Positions 11,240 through 21,135 of a stretch of DNA of 64,000 nt are shown one piece after another. A program made the position numbers and the translations under genes. Under the pieces are notes generated by a model. That model saw only the letters and a list, made by a program, of their open reading frames with translations. It made no database searches and was not told the DNA's origin. Origin of the DNA: Macrostomum hystrix (taxonomy: Eukaryota > Platyhelminthes > Macrostomidae); the NCBI GenBank assembly GCA_950097015.1, contig CATNEN010000001.1:20258501-20322500 (forward strand). The letters run 5' to 3'. Within the stretch, counting starts at the first letter, position 1, and every line of letters begins with the position of its first letter.

Positions 11240-12750
11240 AATTGTCAAGCTTGCTTGGATTTTGCACGCATTCGTTAATAGAAAATTTCACAATCACCGC
11301 CCTATCCTACTCATGCTGCTTCTGCTGCTGCTGCTTCTGCCTCTGCTGGCTTATTATAGTCTGTGCAAATCACTTTAGTCAAGTTTGTCCTTCACCACAT
11401 TTTACCTATTATTTTTGTTACTTCAATTTATTTTACATTACCTAACAGCTAATCGATAACTGTTGGTTTTCCAGCTAACTCTCGTATTACGCAATGAGAT
11501 TATTATTATTATTATCATGTTTTACTCGTTCTCATTAAATAACGCACGAGTTTATTAAATTTTTTTCTTCAGTACTTCCTACTGAAATTGTATTCAATTT
11601 GATTTATTTCATGCATGTACGTCGCAAATCGAACCGGATTCTGATAGTCTTCGCTTTCCGACGCGTCTTATTTTGGTTAAATTATTAGATTAGAAATATA
11701 TAGTAGATAATATGTGGTCAGTTGGATGTACATCTGAGGGGTAGAGAGTAAAAATGAATGTACGTTTGGGGGCTTATATTGAAATATATGTACGTTTGGG
11801 GTAGAGAGTTTTAAGGGAATGTACATTCAGTAGTGTACGATGTACATCTGTGTATGTTCATATTGAACTGCATTATATTACTTTTTTTAATTGTCTCAGA
11901 GTTTTCAATCAGTGTTGCTTTGCTGCCAAAGTCTTTCAGGCTTCTCACTTTAGATTATTTAGATTATTTGGATTATTTTATTGATCGCTACTAAATTATA
12001 ATAAGAAATCTGCAAAATCTTTTCAATCTTGCTTTTTTATTCTGTTTTTTTCATGTTACTCAAAATTTAAAGAGTTTATTAAGCAGACAAAGAGTGTGTC
12101 TACAAGCAGCCTTCACATGAAGCCTGCACACGGCTAGCAACGAAATGTCAATTGCTTTTCATATCCTACAAATCTTGTACCTGAGCTTCACCATCTGAGT
12201 GTCTAGTCTGATTTAAATCGAATATTAATTCATTTGTTATTCTGCATCAAGCATCAAACCCTGTTTATGGCTCCACATGCCACAGGGCAGACAGGCATAA
12301 TTTTACGCTTTACCTCAATCGCTTTGATCTACTTGGCCTCAGCAACTGATGCCATTTTTGCCTTGTTTTCCATCCTATAGTCCAAGTACGATGCTCATAA
12401 TGTGTTTTTGTAGTCTATAAAGTTAAAAATAAAAATACACAATAGTTCTATACACATTTTTCTCTGCATAAGCAGCTTGCATGCACCAGCTTTGCTACGT
12501 ATGAGTCGTGCAATTTAAGTCGTTTTTCTAGCTTAAATATCTGCTTCAGTTTCTTTGTAGCCTTCAAAGCTTAGAATTTGGCGCACCTTAATAAAACCGT
12601 TTTTACTTTAAATATCATTATTAAACGTTAGACGGTTGCTCGTTGATGGTTTCAATGATTGCTACTGCCAGTAAAGCGGTACATAAATATATCACTTTAA
12701 AGCCCAGGCAACTTTGAAAAAAAAAGTAAATTAAAAACTGTGACTTACCG
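11240..12750. other. AT-rich spacer
   Basis: No gene recognised. At 11720-11860 there are a few diverged gtacatctgaggggtagaga-like units that resemble the array at 12755-13130, so they may be an old outlier of it. Confidence 0.5.
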
Positions 12751-12754
12751 TTGT

Positions 12755-13130
12755 TAGAGATGTACATTTGAGGGACGAAAAGTTTTAGGGTTGGTAGAGA
12801 TGTACATTTGGGGGGACGAAAAGTTTTAGGGTTGGTAGAGATGTACATTTGAGGGACGAAATGTTTTAGGGTTGGTAGAGATGTACATTTGAGGGACGAA
12901 AAGTTTTAGGGTTGGTAGAGATGTACATTTGAGGGACGAAAAGTTTTAGGGTTGGTAGAGATGTACATTTGAGGGACGAAAAGTTTTAGGGTTGGTAGAG
13001 ATGTACATTTGAGGGACGAAAAGTTTTAGGGTTGGTAGAGATGTACATTTGAGGGACGAAAAGTTTTATGGTTGGTAGAGTTGTACATTTGAGGGACGAA
13101 GAGTTTTAGAATTAGCAGAGATTTATGAGT
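12755..13130. repeat. Minisatellite, 40 bp monomer
   Basis: About nine copies of a 40-bp unit combining agatgtacatttgagggacg and aaaagttttagggttggtag. Very homogeneous in the centre. Confidence 0.92.
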
Positions 13131-13944
13131 ACATTTGAAGGACAAAGAGGAAGTCTAGAGAAGTTTTTACTTAAATTCTAAAGTTTGACATTCTTCCTAT
13201 AGATTCGAATCCTGTCAATTGAATAATAAGTTATCTTCCAGTCCAAACAAACTGCAACCATTTGCGCTCTCGAAGGTCAGTTTTTATCAACCGCTAACAT
13301 TTTGGAAGCTTAGGCAAGTGGCTTCAAGTTCCTCTGTACCCGCATCAGTTCGCATCTTGCCTGGCAACAGGGCTTCGATTGCGAGAAAACTGATCAGCAG
13401 CGTAAACAATCAACTGGGCTGCTGGCCCAACCCCACTTGCCCTGTGTTTAGGCTGCCGCATTGCCAAATATTTGGGACAAGGCAAACATTTGCGCGAAAT
13501 TCTATACCAATTACGGACATTCTTTATCTGTACGGTAATCCCACTCACTTATTTAGTTTATTCGAAGGCATTCAGTGTGCGAATTCCTCAGTTATATGCT
13601 AGTTTAACAAAAAAAACGATTAACGCACAAACCGGCTGCTGGTGCAATACGTGTCTGACGTCCAATTTTACTATGCTGTCTGTTTTTCTCCCAAATGTCA
13701 CACTAAAACTTAGCTAAATTCTAACTGTCACAGGATATATATGGGAATTGTTGAGTTTGACTTTATGACACCTGAAATTGCTGTGTCTGTGCTGTATTGT
13801 CTCTCTGTGTGTGTATTTGTGTTTCTGTATGTAGCACAAATACCATAAAGTAGCTATAATCTCCCATGTAGCTTTTATGAGACTGTGTTAGACTTTTAAA
13901 TATCCGATTGTTATCATACCACTAATAATAATAATAGTAAATTT
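13131..13944. other. Spacer without recognised gene
   Basis: A 127-codon open frame (13219-13602) lacks an ATG start and shows no recognisable domain or flanking splice sites. I see nothing else. Confidence 0.45.
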
Positions 13945-14216
13945 CAGGACGGCTGCGGGAAATATCCCCACAGCCAGCGAGGAGTCAATTTAGCCCATGT
14001 CGCTGACTCCTGAGCACACACTCACACAGGTATGTACATCTGTCCTGACTTTCTCATCGTCAGGCAGTGTGCACAGTCAGTGTGCCTTGGAGATTGGCCG
14101 TCAAGGGTGTCAATTGCACGAAAAGCCCCCAAGCCTGAATGTGGCCTCGCCGCGGAATCGAGCTCAGGGACCTCGGTGCGAGAGGCAAACGCGTTAGACC
14201 CCTCTGCCACTCACCT
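13945..14216 (-). mobile_element. SINE family B copy 1
   Basis: Minus-strand order: head gtgagtggcagaggggtcta (box A-like), then cgcgtttgcctctcgc, a box B-like gagctcgattccgcgg, a body with cattcaggcttgggggct and cctgacgatgagaaagtcag, and a 3' part with ctgactcctgagc in complement. The head resembles a leucine/serine-type tRNA with a long variable arm. Five copies of this family are present in the window. Confidence 0.85.
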
Positions 14217-14935
14217 AACGTTATGAGCCACACAAGCGCAAGGATGCGAAACTGACATTTTAAGTGAAGACGCATGGCTCAAACCTCACGGCTTGCAAAA
14301 TCACCAGCCACAAAGGCTAAGGTGTAAATTTCGTTGCAATTTTAATATGATGTGTCATCGCATCGAAAAATACTTCAAAACATGTGCTGTACTAAAAAGT
14401 AAATTCCATTTCTGTACCAAAATTTCTATGTACATTGGGTGACTGGTTAAATGTGGGTATAAAAAAGACAAAGCAACAAAACAATTCACAAAATAATCAA
14501 AATGTGATAAACAGTATAACATTAGATTGGCGGCCTTTTGTTTAACAATCAAAATGTCAACAGCGTTTCATAAATTTTGTACTCCAGACTTCTGCTGCTA
14601 AAGGCAAATCATCGATTCAGATGTTTAATTTGGTTGAAATCTGGCCTTTCAAACGTCATTGGCTGAGGTCAGTCACGTGCTTTTTCGGTTTTGAGGGTAA
14701 TTTCTACTGCTTTTCTGAAAAACAACGAACAGCCTAAATCTCATTGGCTGGGATCGGTCACGTGATCTCACTTCATTGGCCAATCAAATTTCGAATGCAG
14801 CTTTTTGTTTTATCTTCTTTGTTATGAAGTTCTTGCAAATCATTTTCGGATTTTCGGTAGAAAATCAACTAAGAGCTGTACAGAATTGTGAATAAAATAT
14901 CAAACCAGAAATGAATTGATGGCAAAACAGTTTTT
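14217..14935. other. Spacer with two CCAAT/E-box modules
   Basis: No gene. At 14658-14679 and 14743-14764 the same arrangement occurs: attggctg, then cacgtg 16 bp further on. A palindromic attggccaat follows at 14775-14784. These are CCAAT-box and E-box (CACGTG) motifs with identical spacing. It could be a promoter or enhancer, or a fragment of an old repeat; a related attggctg plus ttctgaaaaacaa arrangement occurs near 27370. Confidence 0.4.
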
Positions 14936-15012
14936 TCATTCAGATTAAAAGATATGTTGCAATGCAGTAGCTTGAGTATCCTCTCAATTGAGGTCTTTTG
15001 GATAGGCCAAGG

Positions 15013-15293
15013 TCACACAAAGCTAACCGTGGTGTATGGTGTTCTCAGCTTCTTGCCAACCGTGCCAGTCGACGAGGACAATTTTCTAGCCGACACGGGC
15101 GTCCCCGAGGAGCCGTCCGGGCCTCTGGCTGCGGGCTCTGCTGTCGCAAAGGCTTCCTCTTCGTTGAGCTCCTCTGCAGCTGCCTGAGCAGCTCTCGACA
15201 TGAGCTGCGAGTAGCCGCCCATTGTAGCCGCCTCGGTGTCGCCTGCAAAGCATTGTCGATTCTGGGGTCGAATCGTCTGATAGGACGACACCA

Positions 15294-15328
<35 letters not shown>

Positions 15329-16037
15329 GTGAAGTTGCTAACCAAATGACCACGCGACTGAGTGGCAAATAGCAGCTGCAACTCTGCCTGCTGCTGCTGC
15401 TGCTGCGGCTGCTTGAGCTGCTCCCGCCTGCCGTCGGGGTAGTTGTAGTAGCCAGGAGGGGGCGAAGAGTCCAAGCTCTGACGCCGGTGGGACCCGATGG
15501 CGAAGGCTGCGGCTGCTGCGGACTGCGGCTGTGCGATTGATTGAGTTTAGAATTCCATCAGCTTTGATGTCGCATATTCTCATAGTCCAATAGATGTCCC
15601 ATGGGGCTCTATGTCTGTCCCGAAATCATCCCAATAATTCTCCCTAAATCATCCTCATAATTCTCCCTAAATCATCCACCTTATTCTCCCTAAATCATCC
15701 TCATAATTCTCCCTAAATCATCCTCATAATTCTCCCTAAATCATCCTCATAATTCTCCCTAAATCATCCTCATAATTGTCCCGAAATCAACCAACGAGTC
15801 ATCTCATTATTATCTAAAAATTCGCCCAAACCAATCAACGAAATGACCCCAATTCTTTGCCCCAAACTGGATAAACTACGAGTATAATCTCAAACAGAAA
15901 CGTGATTGGCCAATTGCTTGTACACATCAGTCACAACTAGCTCACCGATTTAACCAGCAGGGTCCTGTCAACTCCGATCTGCTGGGGCAGTGAGATGTCC
16001 TTGCCTGACACAATGGCCTGGCGCAGCCGTTTGTCAG
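15013..16037 (-). CDS. Two coding exons, probably the protocadherin cytoplasmic tail
   Basis: On the minus strand an exon 15946-16037 (92 nt, bounded by cgcccag and gtgagc) encodes DKRLRQAIVSGKDISL and continues for 14 residues. A second exon, 15528 down to 15013, encodes about 171 residues ending in a stop. The first begins with two bases that complete the phase-1 codon left by the large protocadherin exon ending at 21136, and it ends in phase 0, matching the second. The joined product would be about 1102 residues. The tail is glutamine-rich, with a run of 11 glutamines mostly encoded by CAG, contains PPPGYYNYPDG, and is serine/alanine-rich. Assignment to the protocadherin rests on strand, phase and position only; it could instead be a separate small gene. 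Confidence 0.6.
15637..15780. repeat. Short minisatellite, 23 bp monomer
   Basis: Copies of aattctccctaaatcatcct plus three bases. It lies in the 417-bp intron between the two putative tail exons. Confidence 0.88.
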
Positions 16038-16195
16038 CTGGGCGAGAGGAGGTGAGGTAACAATATTTAATTTTCACACACAGTGAAGTACATAGTTGCT
16101 AGATAGATTAAGAATGAAACCAAATAATCGATACTCGATCGATACCAACGAGAGCCAATCCTGTCCATTCTACACACACGCACACATCCACACAA

Positions 16196-16417
16196 GGGGC
16201 TGTAGCCAACTGGTTAGAGCGACTTGAAGGTCGGGGGTTCGATTCCCGACTCAACTGGAACTATAGAAACATAACACAGCTTCAGTTAATTTAGCTATTA
16301 AATTGATAATTGAGGGTGGGTGTGGCGTCACCCCCAGTCCATGGACTGTACAGCCGTACGCAGCCTTCAGATGCGCCGCGCAATAGCAATATGAAATATA
16401 ATATAGTGACAGGTGTA
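16196..16417 (+). mobile_element. SINE family A copy 3 (internally deleted)
   Basis: Plus-strand head ggggctgtagccaactggtt, box B gggttcgattcccgac, then a shortened middle and the conserved cagtccatggactg and tgcgccgcgcaatagc segments, ending in caggtgtaa. It lacks about ten bases between boxes A and B and part of the central domain. Confidence 0.85.
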
Positions 16418-17270
16418 AGTAGGCAGTTCCGAAGCAAACTTCCAGGTCAATAAGTCAATGCCCTGAGCACACGGCACCAAACAACACATGACTCAACGGA
16501 TTGAATTTCATACAAGCCATTCTATAAGCATCCTCGTACATGCCCTCAAGATAATTATCAAGGTAAGCTTCTTGTTCAAAGCAATGAGCAGGCAATTAAC
16601 TTGCCGATAAAATATACGTAATCAAGTCAAAAGGAAAAATTTGTTTTAAATGAGAGGAAAGAAATTTCTTGAAAGATTTTTTTTGCTTTCGTGCCTGAAT
16701 TCGATAATAATTGCTGCTGCTGCTGCTGTTGCTCAGAGCCTGCTCAAGCTGGGTTAGAAGGTTAGACCGCAATGCGATTTGATGTGCACAGAGAGTTGGG
16801 GACCGAGCTCACTCACTTGCAGTTCCGGCCCTGGGATTCTGCACCCCCCCCCCAACCAGCCAGAGTCCCGTCCAATCTCAATTAGCGACTTTGACGAGTC
16901 TGTTAATGAACTGGCTTTGGATTGCCATTGCGGCGAGTAAGTCCTTACAGGGAGGAGGCCGAGAGACGGAGAGACAGAGAGAGAAGAAAGTTGATTTAGT
17001 TTAACTTGGCTGCCAGACCTCACGGATCTGGCTTTGAATTTCGACTTTCTGCTTTCAGTTAGAGACTGGGATACCGGCGGTGCCCGAGCCAATTAGCTTG
17101 ATTCCTGCCTGGCCTGGACTTGGGGATACTCATCCCGCCTCTACAGCCTCCTCTCAGGCCCGCTTCAAATCAAGTGGCCTTCTAAAAGCCCTTAGTCATC
17201 TTTTAATTTGTCTAGCTTTTGTTCTGATATATCTAGAGGAAAAAAGTTTCTTAAATTATAAAACTTCCGA
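16418..17270. other. Intronic or spacer DNA
   Basis: If the protocadherin model is right this is intron. An open frame on the minus strand (16754-17092) has no recognisable domain. I support no feature here. Confidence 0.4.
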
Positions 17271-17274
17271 ATGT

Positions 17275-17945
17275 CTAAATTCCCAATCCTAAAACTTCCC
17301 AATCCCAAAACTTCCCATTCCCAAAACTTCCCATTCCCAAAACTTCCCAGTCAGTCCCAAAACTTCCTAATCCCAAGACTTCCCAATCCCAAAACTTCCT
17401 AATCCAAAAACTTCCTAATCCAAAAACTTCCCAATCCCAAAACTTCAAAATCCCAGAACTTCCTAATCCAAAAACTTCCCAATCCCAAAACTTCCCAATC
17501 CCAAAACTTCCCAATCCCAAAACTTTCCAGTCCCAAAACTTCCCAGTCCCAAAACTTCCCAGTCCCAGAATTTCCCAGTCCCAAAACTTCCCAGTCCCAG
17601 AATTTCCCTGTCCCAAAACTTCCCAGTCCCAGAATTTCCCAGTCCCAAAACTTCCCAATCCCAAAACTTCCCAGTCCCAAAACTTCCCAGTCCCAAAACT
17701 TCCCAGTCCCAAAATTTCCCTGTCCCAAAACTTCTCAGTCCCAAAACTTCCCAGTCCCAAAGCTTCCCAGTCCCAAAACTTCCCAGTCCCAAAACATCCC
17801 TGTCCCAAAACTTCCCAGTCCCAAAACTTCCCAGTCCCAAAACTTCCCTGTCCCAAAACTTCCCAGTCCCAGAATTTCCCTGTCCCAAAACTTCCCAGTC
17901 CCAAAACTTCCCTGTCCCAAAACTTCCCAATCCAAAACATTCAAA
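17275..17945. repeat. Minisatellite, 16 bp monomer
   Basis: About 40 copies of aacttcccagtcccaa with aat/agt variants. Because the array mixes units of related length, three minus-strand frames stay open; none is coding. Confidence 0.93.
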
Positions 17946-18237
17946 CATTCAACAACCTCAGCTGATAGCTAAATTTGCCTATTTTTTAGCAAACCAACTG
18001 ACAGTTCGGTCTAATGCGATGAATAATAAGGCCTTCATTCTTCTCTATCATAGCTTTCATATGAATGCGCCTTTAAAAATCAACATGGACTTGACATTGT
18101 TGCATGGAACTTTGAAACAAATAAGCAACGCTTAAAAGTTTAAACGTTTTCACGACAACTTATAGCCCAAAACTTACAGAAAAAGCTAGGAGATTTTTCT
18201 CATTTGATTCAACTGCTTCATGAAAATAATATAATCA

Positions 18238-18238
18238 G

Positions 18239-18270
<32 letters not shown>

Positions 18271-18271
18271 A

Positions 18272-18318
<47 letters not shown>

Positions 18319-18322
18319 ACAG

Positions 18323-18354
<32 letters not shown>

Positions 18355-18373
18355 ACAGCAGCAACAGCAACAA

Positions 18374-18405
<32 letters not shown>

Positions 18406-18439
18406 ACAGCAGCAACAGCAGCAACAGCAACAACAGCAA

Positions 18440-18471
<32 letters not shown>

Positions 18472-18481
18472 ACAGCAACAA

Positions 18482-18513
<32 letters not shown>

Positions 18514-18538
18514 ACAGCAGCAACAGCAACAACAGCAA

Positions 18539-18570
<32 letters not shown>

Positions 18571-18700
18571 ACAGCAGCAACAGCAACAACAGCAACAGCA
18601 GCAGCAGCAACAGAAGCAACACCAGCAGCAGCGGCAGCAACAGCAGCAGCAGCAACAGCAGCAGCAGAAGCAGCAGCAGCAGAAGCAGCAGCAGAAGCAG

Positions 18701-18738
<38 letters not shown>

Positions 18739-18775
18739 GCAGCAGAGGCAGAAGCAGCAGCAGCAGCAGCAGCTG
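18238..18775. repeat. CAG/CAA trinucleotide tract, about 540 bp
   Basis: Almost uninterrupted cagcagcaacag-type triplets, with occasional AAG and CGG triplets at the right. On the minus strand, which would be the sense strand of the protocadherin gene, this reads CTG/TTG. Several frames are open as homopolymers (Ser on plus, Leu and Cys on minus), and the glutamine frame has a TAA just upstream and no ATG, so I do not call a protein. Confidence 0.93.
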
Positions 18776-19470
18776 CAGCAGCACAGTTCTGTTCCGTTCC
18801 ACTCCCTCAGTTCCTCCATATTTTTCCTCTCTCCATATCTAGACTAAAACAAATAAACAAAGGTCTGGGAAGGACAGGGAAAGTTAGGAAATTTGTCGCA
18901 TGGCACAGGGAATACACTTTCACTTTACGGACTATAAGATTTTATACACCCGATACGAGGTGAACAAACTATGCGCCGTGATTTAGATTGGTCATAAAGT
19001 TGGCAATAATACTCCCACCTGCTGGCTTATTTCAATGGTCCGATTGACCAAACACACTTTTCATGCATTTATCAGTTTAGAAATTGTTGAATTTTAGTGT
19101 TTACTGGTTATTATGCTGGTGACATTCGTAGTTGTAAAGGGTAATATTTATATCCCTTCCTATCCTACTGCTGATTTCATCCCCAATTTTAACCTTCCAA
19201 TTCAGCATTTCCAGAACGAAACCGTTATAAAACTTGATTTCCTGTTGTCTCCAGCGCTTTCCTCTGTTGCTTTGTCTCTGCAGTAGTGGGTTCGATTAAA
19301 AACTAGTTGAACAAGCAGAACAAAGCCGACAATTATTACTACAGACATCCCCAAATAGGTGAGTGAATTAATTAACAGGTGAAAATCATTTACAACAGAT
19401 CTGTCTCACAATTCTACCAAACAACTTTGTCTAACAAGTTTATCTAACAGTGCTGTATTATCCATAATAA
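18776..19470. other. Intronic or spacer DNA
   Basis: No recognisable gene or repeat. Confidence 0.45.
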
Positions 19471-19751
19471 TTTAATAATAATTGATTACACCTGCCCCGA
19501 TCGGGTCAGATGTGCAGCCGACAGCACAGCCGCAGCTATTGCGCGGCGCATCTGAAGGCTGCGTACCGCTGTTCAGTCCATGGACTGGGGGGACGCAACA
19601 CCCACCTTCAATTATCCCAGCTGATGCTGGTACCCATTTAACAGCTGGGTGAACTGAAGCAGTTCAGAGTTAGGTGTCATTTTCCAGTGGAGTTGGGAAT
19701 CGAACCCCGACCTTCAATTCGTGAGTTCTTTAACCACTAGGCTAAAATCCC
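19471..19751 (-). mobile_element. SINE family A copy 4
   Basis: Minus-strand copy with the full 3' body (tgcgccgcgcaatagc, cagtccatggactg, cagctgttaaatgggtacc) but small deletions near the head around box B and the ctttagcaagacact segment. Tail of AAT repeats at 19465-19482. Confidence 0.88.
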
Positions 19752-20729
19752 TACTATGCAAATATTGAGCAAAGTTATTCTAATGCTTGGATTAAATTTT
19801 TTTACTTTATACCGTGACTCAGACATTCAAACCCTTGCAAAAGTTTTGTGAGAAATTCAAAATCCCTTGAAAATCTTTAACAATCAAACGTAGGCTCGAA
19901 CAAACTGTAGAATAAGAACTAAAAACTAGACGTCTTTTCTAGAAGACAATTCCTAGAAATTAAGTTGTTTTTAATTTCCCTTCAAACGAACACATTCAAC
20001 AAAGACTTCTGTGTCCCAAATCCGCTTCTTAGTTTTTTCAAAACTGGGATTTTTTTCTCTCTACCGCTCGCTCTCGATCGTGACTTTGGGATCAGGAAAC
20101 GCTTTATAGTTTCAAATATCCCACTTTCCCAATAAAATCTCTTTCTTCTTCTCTTCCGCGCGTAACCAAAAAACACACTCCACCATAATCCCACTAGGCC
20201 ATTGTGCTTTAACTGCTTCATAGAAAAAATAGTGGGAAATTAAAGAGTATTAGAACTGTACCCTGGCAATTTTTTTAATACTTCTACCAAATCAAGGCTT
20301 TGGTCACGTTCCTCAGACAATTCATTCTGTTATTCAAACTGGATCTCTCTGCCGTTTGGCTGAACGACTGCCTTCCAACCAATCAGTGTGTGTTGTGTGT
20401 GTTCCCAGCGGCTTTGGAAATGACAGGAATTCGAAAATGATGATGATGACACTGACATCGAACGTGACGTGCCTTTAGCAAGTCAAGCGATGGAAATGTC
20501 TGCTAAATCTCTAGTGCCTTTTTCTCTCTAGAAAAGAAGATCTAAACCCAATGTCACGTTGGTGATGGGATCGAGACCACCCAGGGGAAGCATTTCATAT
20601 TTTTGAGATTTTTAAATCACTCTGAAATACAACAATTTTAATGGCTTTGCATAAAATCAACTGGCTTATGCCGTGTTTGTTTGTTTCTGTGAATTTTGTT
20701 AATACCTCGATTTTTTTATTACCATAATT
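19752..20729. other. Intronic or spacer DNA
   Basis: No gene recognised in about 1 kb of AT-rich sequence. Confidence 0.45.
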
Positions 20730-20852
20730 GCAGGAGAGCCTCGGGCAATGGCACATCGTTTTGGTAACATCAGACCCGCAGCCAGCGAGGAGGCAATTCT
20801 GTCCATTCCGCTGACTCCTGAGCACACACGCGCACAGATACCGTACGCAGGC
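20730..20852 (-). mobile_element. SINE family B copy 2 (3' fragment)
   Basis: Contains the gcagccagcgaggaggcaat and gctgactcctgagcacac segments of the family B 3' part in complement. The tRNA-like head and central body are missing, so it is a 5'-truncated copy. Confidence 0.8.
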
Positions 20853-21135
20853 ATTTCTGTATTTTTTTTTATCTTGAAAATATTTTGTCGAATCTCATGA
20901 TTCTCAACTGCTCTCAAATATGCATAATAAATATTAATCCCAGCCCCAACGAACTGCTCTAATTTATTCTCCGACTAAGAAAGGCACTACGCTGAGTTAG
21001 TCCTGGCTAATTCAAAAAATCTCTGGCTTTTAAATATGGCCAAGGTCTCCTATTTGGGTCAGTGCTTTTGTGTAGGCAGTAAAAAAACTTGTTTGGATTT
21101 TTCATCCTAAAACAGCAGCAACAGCAGCAGCTCAC

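Noticed and set aside
13219-13602. 127-codon ORF
   Set aside because: Starts with TTG, no recognised domain, no splice partner; likely chance.
18204-18842. Poly-serine, poly-leucine and poly-cysteine ORFs
   Set aside because: All are frames of one CAG/CAA triplet tract without conserved flanks.
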